Shown here piece after piece: positions 28,896 through 37,963 of a DNA stretch of 64,000 nucleotides. Below the pieces are notes generated by a model. The model saw only the letters and a program-made list of their open reading frames with translations. It had not been told where the DNA came from and did no database searches. Source of the DNA: Caballeronia sordidicola (lineage in GTDB: Bacteria > Pseudomonadota > Gammaproteobacteria > Burkholderiales > Burkholderiaceae). The DNA lies in the NCBI RefSeq assembly GCF_000729995.1, contig NZ_JNFG01000006.1:124001-188000 (forward strand), given 5' to 3'. Position 1 is the first letter of the stretch; every line of letters starts with the position of its first letter. The position numbers were made by a program, and so were the translations under genes.

Positions 28896-29383
28896 TCGTA
28901 TTCGACGCAAACGTGCTGATCTCGTTGTCAGCGCCTCAGCAAGCGGCTGATTTGTCGGAACGCATCGCCGGCCTCATTCAGGATCTGACGGCCGCAAAAA
29001 CGGTGATCGGCGTGCCAGCTCCCGCGTGGGCGGAATATCTGTGCGGCACGGATCTGGCGACGTCCGCCTTGATCGGTTTACTGAAGAAACGCAGCACAAT
29101 TCGTATTCTTCCGTTCGACGAAATAGCGGCAACCGAACTCGCGCTGTTCGACCAGATGACGCGGGCGAAGGGATCGAAGAAAGGGGCATCGCACGCCTCG
29201 TGGCAGAAGATCAAGATCGACCGGCAGATCCTTGCGATCTCGAAAGTCCACTCAGCTACATTGATCTATAGCGAAGACGAAGGGCTGATTGTCGAAGCAG
29301 GCCGTCTTGGCATACCCGTCTGCCGGACCGGCGATATTCCGCTCAAACCCAAGCAGAACGACCTGGATCTTCAACCGGGGTGA
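28892..29383 (+). CDS. PIN domain-containing protein
   Basis: A 163-residue PIN-fold protein, the ribonuclease fold of VapC toxins. The acidic active site appears complete: Asp5 (MIVFDANVLISL), Glu48 (APAWAEYL), Asp110 (KIDRQILAIS) and Asp129 (YSEDEGL). It overlaps the upstream gene by four bases and ends 10 bases before the convergent ABC transporter gene. The partner is not a standard VapB, so the pair is not a textbook vapBC. Function as toxin or RNA-processing nuclease is inferred only from the fold. Confidence 0.82.
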   Translation: MIVFDANVLISLSAPQQAADLSERIAGLIQDLTAAKTVIGVPAPAWAEYLCGTDLATSALIGLLKKRSTIRILPFDEIAATELALFDQMTRAKGSKKGASHASWQKIKIDRQILAISKVHSATLIYSEDEGLIVEAGRLGIPVCRTGDIPLKPKQNDLDLQPG

Positions 29384-29393
29384 GCGAGCGTTG

Positions 29394-31289
29394 TTATGCC
29401 CGCGCCGACTCCCCCACTTCCACTGCATCACCTCCACCCTCTTCCGGCTCCGCTGCCTTCTGCTGTTGCAGCGCCCACATCTGCGCGAACAATCCACCGG
29501 CGCGCACCAATTCCGCATGAGTCCCGCGCTCCACAATCCGCCCGTGATCCATCACAATAATCTGCTGCGCGTGAACCACCGTCGATAACCGATGCGCAAT
29601 GATCAGCGTCGTCCGTTCCTGCGCGATCAGGTCAAGCTCGTGCTGGATAGCGCGTTCCGATTTCGAATCGAGCGCGGACGTGGCTTCATCGAAGATGAGG
29701 AGCGGCGGGTTCTTCAGCAACGTCCGCGCAATCGCCACGCGCTGTTTCTCGCCGCCCGACAACTTCAACCCGCGCTCACCCACCGGTGTCTCATACCCCG
29801 CAGGCAAACTTTCGATGAACTCATGAATATGCGCTGCCCGCGCCGCCGCGAGCACTTCATCGCGTGAAGCCGATGGCCGGCCGTACGCAATGTTGTAGTA
29901 GATCGAATCGTTGAAGAGCACCGTATCCTGCGGCACGATACCGATGGCCGCGCGCAACGAATCCTGCGCGACATCACGGATATCCTGGCCGTCCAGCAGA
30001 ATCTGGCCGCCTTGCTCACGATCGAGATCATAGAAACGGAACAGCAAACGGCCGAGCGTCGATTTGCCCGAACCACTATGACCGACCACCGCCGTCGTGG
30101 TCCCCGCCGGAATCGTGAAGTCAACGCCATGCAGGATCGGCCGCGCGCGCTCGTACGAGAAACTCACGTTCTCGAAGCGGACCTCCGCACCCTTCACGGC
30201 GAGCGGCGGCGCGTTCGGCACATCCGGCACTTCACGCCCGGCACCGAGCAGGGTGAACATGCGGTCCATATCGGTGAGGCTTTGCTTAAGTTCGCGATAC
30301 ACCACGCCCAGGAAATTCAACGGGATATACAACTGCAGCATGAACGTGTTGATCAGCACGAGATCGCCGAGCGTCAGATGCCCCGCGATAACGCCCTGCG
30401 TCGCGCGCCAGAGAATGAACACGAGCCCAGTGCCAATGATGAATTGCTGCCCGAAATTAAGCACCGAGAGCGAACGCTGCGAACGAATGGCCGCCGTGCG
30501 ATAACGCCTCAGGTTTTCATCGTAACGCTGCGCTTCCCACTCTTCGTTGCCGAAATACTTCACCGTTTCGTAGTTCAGCAACGAATCGATGGCACGCGAA
30601 TTCGCCTTCGAATCGAGTTCGTTCATCGTGCGCCGGAAGTGCGTACGCCATTCGGTGAGCTTGATCGTGAACACGATGTACGTCACCAGCGCAATCAACG
30701 TGACGATCGCGTAATACGCTTCGTATTTCGCGACAAAAAATCCGAGCACGAGGCCGACTTCCACGAGCGTCGGCAGGATGCTGTAGAGCGAATACGAAAC
30801 GAGTTGCTGAATGCCGCGCGTACCGCGTTCAATGTCCCGCGACATTCCACCAGTCTGCCGGTCGAGATGAAACCGCAGCGACAGCGAATGCAAATGCCGG
30901 AACACTTTCAGCGCGAGTTGCCGCACGGCGCTTTCCGTGACTTTCGCGAACAGCATTTCGCGCAATTCGGTGAATAACGAAGTGGACAGGCGCACGACCG
31001 CGTACGCCACGACCAGCAGGCCCACGCCGCTCACCAGGATGATCGCCGCGGAATCCTGCGCGCGTCCGAGCGCGGTCAGATGCTGGATGGAACTGAGGCT
31101 GTCGATGACCTTTTTCATCACGATCGGCACCCCCAGATTCGCGACTTTCGCGCCGATCAGGCAGGTCAGCGCAAACGCGACTCGCCATTTGTACGTGGCC
31201 AGGTACGGCAGCAGCGAGAGAATGGTCTGCCAGTCGTTGCGCGGGCCTTTCGCGACGGGAACCGGTTCGGAAGGAGAATTGCGGCGCAT
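29394..31289 (-). CDS. Atm1-type ABC exporter (fused permease and ATPase)
   Basis: A 631-residue half-transporter from the ATG at 31289 (MRRNSPSEPV). The upstream open frame is non-homologous. Six membrane helices cover about residues 35-330. The Atm1 family fingerprint DSLLNYETVKYFGNEEWE is present. In the ATPase domain Walker A is [17 protein letters not shown], the signature is LSGGEKQRVAIART and Walker B is LLIFDEATSALDSKS. Bacterial relatives export glutathione-metal or glutathione-sulfur species. It is a single gene, convergent with the PIN module. Confidence 0.9.
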   Translation of the reverse strand: MRRNSPSEPVPVAKGPRNDWQTILSLLPYLATYKWRVAFALTCLIGAKVANLGVPIVMKKVIDSLSSIQHLTALGRAQDSAAIILVSGVGLLVVAYAVVRLSTSLFTELREMLFAKVTESAVRQLALKVFRHLHSLSLRFHLDRQTGGMSRDIERGTRGIQQLVSYSLYSILPTLVEVGLVLGFFVAKYEAYYAIVTLIALVTYIVFTIKLTEWRTHFRRTMNELDSKANSRAIDSLLNYETVKYFGNEEWEAQRYDENLRRYRTAAIRSQRSLSVLNFGQQFIIGTGLVFILWRATQGVIAGHLTLGDLVLINTFMLQLYIPLNFLGVVYRELKQSLTDMDRMFTLLGAGREVPDVPNAPPLAVKGAEVRFENVSFSYERARPILHGVDFTIPAGTTTAVVGHSGSGKSTLGRLLFRFYDLDREQGGQILLDGQDIRDVAQDSLRAAIGIVPQDTVLFNDSIYYNIAYGRPSASRDEVLAAARAAHIHEFIESLPAGYETPVGERGLKLSGGEKQRVAIARTLLKNPPLLIFDEATSALDSKSERAIQHELDLIAQERTTLIIAHRLSTVVHAQQIIVMDHGRIVERGTHAELVRAGGLFAQMWALQQQKAAEPEEGGGDAVEVGESARA

Positions 31290-31597
31290 GGATTCGAGGT
31301 CTGCAGAAGTCTGCGCCGCAGGAACAAACGGCGTCGGACAAGCGAGGTATCGCGGGACGGGCGCCCATCTCAAAATGCGGGCTTTCCCGTACAATTCGAT
31401 GTTTCCCGGCGTGGGCCAAGCGTGGGCAATAATCAGCCAAACCTGCGTCAAACGCCGTAAAACCACGCTGAAACGGGTTTGGATAGACCAGACTCGTTCG
31501 AGCGCAAAGCAACATCGTTTAATCATGCATTGTCGCAGAAGGCGCCACGGTGCGCTGACCCGCCGGCAACCCGTCACTCTTTCATGGAAATCCGCTC
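31290..31597. other. Divergent intergenic region ABC exporter-thioesterase
   Basis: About 310 bases between divergent genes. A lone -10-like tacaat lies at 31390-31395, but no matching -35 box is seen and no gene is supported. Confidence 0.45.
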
Positions 31598-31993
31598 GTG
31601 ACCGATTCTTTGCAACTCCCGAACAAGCCGGTCGCGCTGCGCGTGATGCCCCAACCGTCCGATGCCAACGTCCACGGCGATGTCTTCGGCGGCTGGATCA
31701 TGGCGCAGGTGGACATCGCCGGATCGATCCCGGCCAGCCGGCGCGCCAATGGGCGCGTGGCGACCATCTCCGTGAATTCGTTCGTGTTCAAGCAGCCGGT
31801 GTTTGTCGGCGATTTGCTGAGTTTTTATACGGATATCGTGAAGACGGGGAATACGTCGGTGACGGTATCGGTCGAGGTCTATGCACAGCGCATGAGCCTG
31901 GCGCAAGACGTGGTGAAGGTGACGGATGCGACGCTGACCTACGTTGCCACCGACAGCGACCGCCGTCCGCGCGCATTGCCCGCGCTGGACTGA
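31598..31993 (+). CDS. Acyl-CoA thioesterase (YciA-like hotdog fold)
   Basis: A 131-residue single-hotdog thioesterase that hydrolyses acyl-CoA to free acid and CoA. The start is GTG at 31598 (MTDSLQLPNK). The family core NVHGDVFGGWIMAQVDIAGSI carries the catalytic Asp on the hotdog helix, followed by VATISVNSFVFKQPVFVGDLL. The last 55 bases overlap, on the opposite strand, the 3' end of the large GGDEF/EAL gene. Confidence 0.88.
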   Translation: MTDSLQLPNKPVALRVMPQPSDANVHGDVFGGWIMAQVDIAGSIPASRRANGRVATISVNSFVFKQPVFVGDLLSFYTDIVKTGNTSVTVSVEVYAQRMSLAQDVVKVTDATLTYVATDSDRRPRALPALD

Positions 31994-34900
31994 TCGGACG
32001 GACTCTGCTGCACACCGAGCCGCCGGCTGGTCCGGCTATTCAGCAACAGCGCGGGAATCTCGCCGGCCGGCACCGGCGGCGAGAATAAAAAGCCCTGCAT
32101 CTCGTCGCAATTGCGGGCCACGAGGAAGTCGAGTTGCGCTGCCGTCTCAACACCCTCGGCGATAACCTGCAACTCGAGCGAGTGAGCGAGCGCGATGATC
32201 GCTGAAGTAATCGTTTCATTGCCTCCCGATGTGCCGATATCCGCCACGAACGAGCGGTCGATCTTCAACCGATCCACCGGAAAGCGCTTGAGATAACTCA
32301 GGCTCGAATACCCGGTCCCGAAGTCGTCGATGGCAATGCTGATGCCGAGCGCCGCCAGCTCCGTCAACGTGGTGACGGTGTCTTCCCCGTTGCGCATGAT
32401 CGCGCTCTCGGTGAGCTCGATTTCCAGGTGATGCGGCGCAAGCCCCGTTTCGGCCAGCACGGACGTCACCAGGACCCGGATATCGCGCTGCTGGAATTGC
32501 CGCGCCGACAGATTCACCGACATCCGCGCCGGCGGCAATCCCTCGTCCTGCCACGCTTTGTTTTGCCGGCATGCCTCGCGCAGCACCCATTCGGACAACG
32601 GCCCGATCAACCCGCATTCTTCGGCGACCGGAATAAATGCGCCCGGCGAGACCAGCCCGAACTCCGGGTCCATCCAGCGCACGAGCGCTTCCATGCCGAC
32701 AATTTCGCCCGTCGTCAGATCCACTTGCGGTTGGTAGTGCAGCAGGAATTCTCTGTCGCGTAACGCCCGCCGCAAACGCCGCTCGACGTCCATCCGCGCC
32801 CCCACGCTCGCATTCATTTCCGGCTGATAGAACTGGTACGTGTTGCGTCCCATGTCCTTCGCTCGATACATCGCGATATCGGCTTTCTTGAGCACCGTTT
32901 CGGCGTCGTCGCCGTCTTGCGGGAACAGGCTCGCGCCCATGCTGCATCCCACGAACATTTCCGTGCCATCGAGCCACACCGGATCCGAAATGGCGGTCCG
33001 CACGCGCTCCATCCAGGCAATCAGCGCGCTTTCTCCGGCCAGGTCCGGGAGCACGATCACGAACTCGTCGCCGCCGTGGCGCGCGACCGTATCGCCGCTG
33101 CGGCCGCAACGCGCCAGCCGCTCGGCGACCACCGCGAGCAACCGGTCGCCTACGCTATGGCCCAGGCTGTCGTTGACGTTCTTGAAGCCGTCGAGATCGA
33201 CGAAAACCACGGCCAGCGTAGTGTCCTCCTCGCGTGCCCGATCGATCGCGTGTTGCAGCCGGTTGCGCAGCAGGTTGCGGTTGGGGAGCCGCGTAAGCGT
33301 GTCGTAGTTCGCCTGGTATTCGAGCTGCTCCTGGTAGCGGACGACTTCGGTGACGTCGTTGATCACGCCGACATGATGCGTCGTGCGGCCCTGCGCATCC
33401 GGCACGGGCGCGATGAACAGCTGATTCCAGAACAGCACGCCATCCTTACGATAATTTCGCAAAACCGCGCTGGCTTCGCGGTTCGCGGCGAGACCCGTAC
33501 GGATTGTCTGCAGCCCTTCCTGGTCGAGATCGTCGCGCTGAAGGAAACGGCAATCGCGGCCCACGATATCGGCCGGGTCGTAACCCGTAATGCGTTTGAA
33601 TGCCGGATTCGCGTATTCGATCACGTTACCGGTGGCGCTCGTGGCGGTAATCAGCACGGCGTTCACGCACGCATCGAGCGCACGGCTTTGCAGGCGCAGC
33701 GCCAGTTCGGCGCGCTTGCGCTCGGTCGTGTCGTCGTACGAACCCAGCACGCCGATAATGCGCCCCGCCCCGTCAAGCAACGGCATCTTGCTGGTGATCG
33801 ACGCGCGCACTCCATCATCGCGCTCAACGTCGCATTCCAGGTTCATCAGCGGCTCGCCGGTCGCCATGACCCGGCAGTCGTCCTCACGGAGTTGCACGGC
33901 TGTACGCCACCAAGGCAGCTCGGCGTCGGTCATGCCGACCACCTGTTCTGTACTGGCAAGACCGGCATCGCGGGCAAAGGCGGAATTGCAGCCCAGATAA
34001 CGCGAGTCGCGGTCCTTCCAGAAGATCCGCTGCGGAATATTGTCGATCAGCGATTCCAGCATCTGCTTCGAACGCCGCGCCTCGGTCTCGGCATTGATGC
34101 GGTCGGTGACATCGTTGGCGAGCATGAAAATGCCTGGATGCCCCGAGTAGGTCAGCGCGTGCGATGAGATGTCAGCGCTCACCTGCGCGCCGTCGCTGCG
34201 CTTGTGGCGCCAGACGCCTGCCGCCTGTTGCGTGCCCGGCTGGCGCGGCTGCTTGCCCGTGTGACTGCCCGTGTGGCGCGCGAGAAGGGTGGCGAACCGG
34301 TCGAAGTCGTTGTCGGCGTGCAGGTCGCGCACGCTCATCGACAGGAATTCGAGTTCGTTGTAGCCGTAATGCGTAAGCGCCGCCGGATTCACCGCAACGA
34401 AGCGATAAGTTCTGGCATCGACAATCCACATAGGTACCGGATGCGCATCGAACAGATCGCGGAAACGCTCGTTGCTGCGCTGCATTGCCCGCGCAATGCG
34501 CAGCTTGTCGCGCGCCGACTTCTCATGGCGCGCGAAGGTGTAGATCAGCGCGCCGCCGCCGGCGAGCATCGTGAGGATCAGCAGGATGACGGCGCGGCTG
34601 GACGCCAGCGCGGACTCATTGAGCGCAGCCGCGAGCGAATCGGCTTCCCTCGCGCGCAGCACGGCCAGTTCAACATCGAGCGATTGCTGGTCCTCCGCGA
34701 GGCGACGGACTGCTTGCTGGGTCCAGTCACGGGACGCGCCCGGTGCGTCTGCGTCGGCCCGCTCGAACGCCGATTGAGCGTCGCGCTTCGCAATGCGTGC
34801 GCTTTCGCCGAGCAGGTAGAACGCGCCTTTCATGTCGGGTTCGTAATCGAACTGAGCCCTCAGGCCGCTTTCCAGCGCGTTGATATGCGCTGCACGCGCC

Positions 34901-35142
34901 TCGCGAACGTCGGGCGGCGTCAGCACGCCGCTTGCCTCGTACCAGCTGATTTCCGGGAGGGTTTCGCCGAGCGCGCTGCGATATGCGTCGAGGTCGCGCA
35001 TCAGGCTGAGCGAGCGCCGCGTGCGCGCGTCGGCATCGCTTTGTCGGTCGATTTGCTGGTACGCGACGAACGCGTTCGCCCCCATGGCGATCAATACGAC
35101 AGCCAGGTTCACCAGCAGGCGGCGGGAAAAAAATGAGTTCAT
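31939..35142 (-). CDS. Membrane PAS/LOV-GGDEF-EAL cyclic-di-GMP protein
   Basis: A 1067-residue sensor that should make or degrade c-di-GMP. Order: TM helix (about 9-28), a periplasmic helical domain, TM helix (about 183-203), PAS (about 222-348), PAS (about 362-478), a LOV-like PAS (about 488-600), GGDEF (about 605-770) and EAL (about 785-1030). GGDEF (690-694) and EAL (818-820) motifs are intact, as are ELTES and DDFGTGYSSL. The third PAS has the LOV cysteine (Cys531 in GRDCRFLQ) and NYRKDGVLFWN, but Ile594 replaces the conserved Gln. The C-terminal tail overlaps the thioesterase gene antisense by 55 bases. Confidence 0.92.
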   Translation of the reverse strand: MNSFFSRRLLVNLAVVLIAMGANAFVAYQQIDRQSDADARTRRSLSLMRDLDAYRSALGETLPEISWYEASGVLTPPDVREARAAHINALESGLRAQFDYEPDMKGAFYLLGESARIAKRDAQSAFERADADAPGASRDWTQQAVRRLAEDQQSLDVELAVLRAREADSLAAALNESALASSRAVILLILTMLAGGGALIYTFARHEKSARDKLRIARAMQRSNERFRDLFDAHPVPMWIVDARTYRFVAVNPAALTHYGYNELEFLSMSVRDLHADNDFDRFATLLARHTGSHTGKQPRQPGTQQAAGVWRHKRSDGAQVSADISSHALTYSGHPGIFMLANDVTDRINAETEARRSKQMLESLIDNIPQRIFWKDRDSRYLGCNSAFARDAGLASTEQVVGMTDAELPWWRTAVQLREDDCRVMATGEPLMNLECDVERDDGVRASITSKMPLLDGAGRIIGVLGSYDDTTERKRAELALRLQSRALDACVNAVLITATSATGNVIEYANPAFKRITGYDPADIVGRDCRFLQRDDLDQEGLQTIRTGLAANREASAVLRNYRKDGVLFWNQLFIAPVPDAQGRTTHHVGVINDVTEVVRYQEQLEYQANYDTLTRLPNRNLLRNRLQHAIDRAREEDTTLAVVFVDLDGFKNVNDSLGHSVGDRLLAVVAERLARCGRSGDTVARHGGDEFVIVLPDLAGESALIAWMERVRTAISDPVWLDGTEMFVGCSMGASLFPQDGDDAETVLKKADIAMYRAKDMGRNTYQFYQPEMNASVGARMDVERRLRRALRDREFLLHYQPQVDLTTGEIVGMEALVRWMDPEFGLVSPGAFIPVAEECGLIGPLSEWVLREACRQNKAWQDEGLPPARMSVNLSARQFQQRDIRVLVTSVLAETGLAPHHLEIELTESAIMRNGEDTVTTLTELAALGISIAIDDFGTGYSSLSYLKRFPVDRLKIDRSFVADIGTSGGNETITSAIIALAHSLELQVIAEGVETAAQLDFLVARNCDEMQGFLFSPPVPAGEIPALLLNSRTSRRLGVQQSPSDQSSAGNARGRRSLSVAT

Positions 35143-35508
35143 GGGTTCGATCGCCGTCCGGGACGGGGGCTGGGAAGACTGGGCGAGCGTCTTCGCATCG
35201 ATTTCCGTGTATCGATAGCTAATTATCGGCAGGCGATCGGGGGAATTTAGGGTAGGCGCTTAAAAGACGCCTTTTGAGGGGGGCGCGTGCGTGGGCAAGC
35301 GGGGCATGCAGCAGTCTGCTGCCAGCGCAGCATCCGGGTGGGTGCGACTGGCGCGCTGGGGTTTCCCGGCGGCGAATTTGATCTCGCTTAACGGTTTACA
35401 CCCGGCGGTTTACACCCGGCGCGGGTTCGCTCCCGCCCGGGTTGTACACGCAGACGCTTGCCCTTGCCTGCGTCCGTGCCCGCCAGCCGCCCGGTCCGAG
35501 GGCGCAAG
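35143..35508. other. Intergenic region upstream of the GGDEF/EAL gene
   Basis: About 370 bases without a supported gene. It contains a 14-bp direct duplication at 35392-35419 and should hold the promoter of the GGDEF/EAL gene, but no clear box pair is seen. Confidence 0.45.
35392..35419. repeat. 14-bp direct duplication
   Basis: cggtttacacccgg occurs twice without a gap (35392-35405 and 35406-35419), just beyond the 3' end of the nitrate-reductase-associated gene. Confidence 0.85.
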
Positions 35509-35991
35509 TCAAACTTGATCGGCTAGGCCGAACTCCCGCATCGCCGGAACGAAGTCGTGGTTGACATCGGCCTTGCGCGACAACTTCGCCAGGGCATAAC
35601 GCTGGAATGGTGAAAGCTCCGACCATCGATCCAAACTGGGGGAGCCGATTCCGCACAAACTGCTCTGGCGAATCACGGTGTCGGGCACGGCGTCCGTGTG
35701 CACCCAGATCGGGTCGCTATCGGGTACGAATGTCTCCGGCGCCGCGTCGGCGTGGGTCCGAAGCATCTCGGCGAGCGCCCGGTCGAAATTAGGTTCGATC
35801 GCGGCGTCGTTTTCAACAGGAAAGCGCGCAAGCAGTTCGCGGTCGCTGTGCGGCAGTCTTCTCCACTGATCGAGCGAAATGATCTGGCCGAAGCGGTCCA
35901 GGTTAAAGCGCACGACGAGCGGAATGAAGCTCAGATTCTCCGTCGATTCCAGTTCAAATCCGAACAGGCGCGGAGCGTCGTAAAGTGCCAT
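35509..35991 (-). CDS. Nitrate reductase-associated protein
   Basis: A 160-residue protein resembling the conserved nitrate-reductase-associated family first noted beside cyanobacterial nitrate assimilation genes. The match is to the N-terminal pattern FGFELESTENLSFIPLVVRF followed by LDQWRRLPHSDRELLARFPV. No cofactor motif is visible and its role is unknown. The divergent fdhD gene, needed for molybdenum enzymes, supports a link to nitrate or formate metabolism. The family call is from memory of sequence pattern and should be treated as probable. Confidence 0.65.
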   Translation of the reverse strand: MALYDAPRLFGFELESTENLSFIPLVVRFNLDRFGQIISLDQWRRLPHSDRELLARFPVENDAAIEPNFDRALAEMLRTHADAAPETFVPDSDPIWVHTDAVPDTVIRQSSLCGIGSPSLDRWSELSPFQRYALAKLSRKADVNHDFVPAMREFGLADQV

Positions 35992-36185
35992 GGCAGGTGC
36001 CTCGTAGGCGTGATGGACAAGGAAAGCGAGTGATGCCGCAGTAGGTTATCGTAGGGCCTTGAACGACTTCTAGTGTGTCTGCTGCCCCATAAAGCAGCAA
36101 GCGTTATGCCCGAATTTGTCTCGTCAATGCTATTGGACAGCGGCAAAAACGCGACATCGAAAGCAATCAGCAAGTGAGCCATGCA

Positions 36186-37034
36186 ATGAATGACACAGAC
36201 ATCGATGATCAACCCGGCTACGTACAGCGCCCCGTGCGGCGGCATCGGCTAGGTGAAATCCGCGACGCGGCCGATGACGTCGGCCAGGAATGGCCGGTCG
36301 CGCTCGTGTACAACGGCATTTCGCACGCGGTCATGATGTGCACGCCGCGCGACCTGGAAGCGTTCGCGGTGGGCTTTTCGCTGACGGAAGGCATTGTGGA
36401 GCGCGGCAGCGACATTCACGACATCGAGGTATTTTTCCACGACACTCCCGCCGGCGATACCTTGCCGCACGCGGAGATACATCTGCAGGTGGTGCAGCAG
36501 GCGTTCGTGGCACTTAAGCAGAAGCGCCGGGCGCTGGCCGGGCGCACGGGCTGCGGGGTGTGCGGGATTGAGAGTATCGACTTGCTGGATCTGCAACCTG
36601 AACGGGTGCCCGATACGGGCTTCCTGGGCCGGCTTGCGGATGACGCCATTGCTCATGCCGCGCATGAGTTGCCCGCACATCAGCAGTTATCGAAGCTGAC
36701 CGGCGGATTGCACGCAGCCGCGTGGTGCGACGAAATCGGCGCGGTCAAATACGCGTTCGAAGACGTGGGACGCCACAACGCGCTCGATAAACTGATCGGA
36801 CATCTGGTGCTGCAACGCGTGGATACCACGCAAGGTTTCGTATTCCTTTCAAGCCGGGCAAGCTATGAACTCGTGCGCAAGTCGGCGCGGGTCGGCGTGC
36901 CGATGCTCGTCACCATTTCCGCGCCTACGTCGCTGGCAATTTCCATCGCGGAAAAGGCCGGGCTGAGGCTGGTGAGTTTCGCGCGGGAGAATGGGTTTGT
37001 GGAGTATGGGCGGGTGGACGGCGCAGCGCGTTGA
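36186..37034 (+). CDS. fdhD: Formate dehydrogenase accessory sulfurtransferase FdhD
   Basis: Transfers sulfur from a cysteine desulfurase to the molybdenum cofactor of formate dehydrogenase. The ATG at 36186 gives MNDTDIDDQPG and 282 residues. A GTG at 36174 would add four residues. The catalytic Cys pair is GRTGCGVCGIES (Cys123 and Cys126). The C-terminal FLSSRASYELVRKSARVGVP and SAPTSLAISIAEKAGL are typical. No formate dehydrogenase subunit genes lie in this window. Confidence 0.92.
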   Translation: MNDTDIDDQPGYVQRPVRRHRLGEIRDAADDVGQEWPVALVYNGISHAVMMCTPRDLEAFAVGFSLTEGIVERGSDIHDIEVFFHDTPAGDTLPHAEIHLQVVQQAFVALKQKRRALAGRTGCGVCGIESIDLLDLQPERVPDTGFLGRLADDAIAHAAHELPAHQQLSKLTGGLHAAAWCDEIGAVKYAFEDVGRHNALDKLIGHLVLQRVDTTQGFVFLSSRASYELVRKSARVGVPMLVTISAPTSLAISIAEKAGLRLVSFARENGFVEYGRVDGAAR

Positions 37035-37120
37035 GCGAAGCCTTGAAACGCTTAGAGCGCCTCACCGCCCACGGGACCAGAACTTGAGCCCCGGGTTTGC
37101 CCAGAGCTCCAAGCCGATCC

Positions 37121-37885
37121 TCAATTAAACCGGCTGAAGTCCGGCTTGCGCTTCTCGAAGAACGCCGTGAACGCTTCCTTCGCTTCGGGCGCGGTCAGCA
37201 TGTGGGCGAAGTGTTCCGCCTCCGCCGCCATCTGCGCGCTAACCTCTGTCGCCTGAGCGCCCTTCATCAACCCCTTGGTCGCCTTCAGCGATGCCGGTGG
37301 CAACGCCGCCAGTTTCTTCGCCTGTTTCAGCGCGAAATCGCCCACTTCTTCCGCCGATAAAACCCGGTTCACGATACCCATATTCGCGGCTTCGTTTGCA
37401 TCGAACGGTTCGCCCAGCAGCAGTTTCTCCGCCGCCCGCTGATAACCCGCAATGCGCGGTAACAGCAAGCTCGACGCCGCCTCCGGACACAGCCCGAGCT
37501 GCACGAATGGCAGCGAGAACTTCGCAGTAGACGCTGCGTAGACGAGATCGCAATGCAACAGCATTGTCGTGCCGATCCCGACAGCCCCACCCGTCACTGC
37601 CGCCACCACCGGTTTCTGCGCGGTACTAATGCGGCGCAAGAACTGGAACACCGGCGCGTCCTGGTTAGCGGGCGGCGCCTTCATGAAGTCCTCGAGATCA
37701 TTGCCCGCGCTGAACGTATCGCCCACCGCGCGAATCAGCACCACACGCACGGCCGGATCGTTTTCGGCGTCGAAGAACGCGTCGGCCATGTCCTGGTACA
37801 TCGCGGCCGTCAACGCGTTCTTGCGAGCCGGACGATTGATGGTGATGCAAAGCACGCCGTCGACGTGTTCGGTGATGATGTCCAT
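37121..37885 (-). CDS. Enoyl-CoA hydratase
   Basis: A 254-residue crotonase-family protein catalysing hydration of enoyl-CoA in beta-oxidation. The oxyanion-hole regions are DTFSAGNDLEDF and AAVTGGAVGIGTTMLLHCDL, and PFVQLGLCPEAAS contains a Glu at the catalytic position. It is the last gene of the minus-strand fatty-acid cluster, 78 bases after the thiolase. Crotonase members vary in substrate, so the exact reaction is assigned from context. Confidence 0.88.
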   Translation of the reverse strand: MDIITEHVDGVLCITINRPARKNALTAAMYQDMADAFFDAENDPAVRVVLIRAVGDTFSAGNDLEDFMKAPPANQDAPVFQFLRRISTAQKPVVAAVTGGAVGIGTTMLLHCDLVYAASTAKFSLPFVQLGLCPEAASSLLLPRIAGYQRAAEKLLLGEPFDANEAANMGIVNRVLSAEEVGDFALKQAKKLAALPPASLKATKGLMKGAQATEVSAQMAAEAEHFAHMLTAPEAKEAFTAFFEKRKPDFSRFN

Positions 37886-37963
37886 TCTCGTCTCCTGAAT
37901 GAAGAAACGGTTCGCGGACCGGATGGTGCGCGAACCGTCGTTTTACGTTTTATCGAAACCCGT

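Noticed and set aside
28892..29383. Annotation of the PIN gene as a standard vapC with vapB upstream
   Set aside because: The upstream partner is 245 residues and lacks any AbrB, RHH or HTH-type antitoxin motif, so a plain vapBC call is not supported.
30012..30977. 321-codon plus-strand frame inside the ABC exporter region
   Set aside because: It is antisense to the Atm1-type gene, whose motifs are complete; composition is His/Arg-rich.
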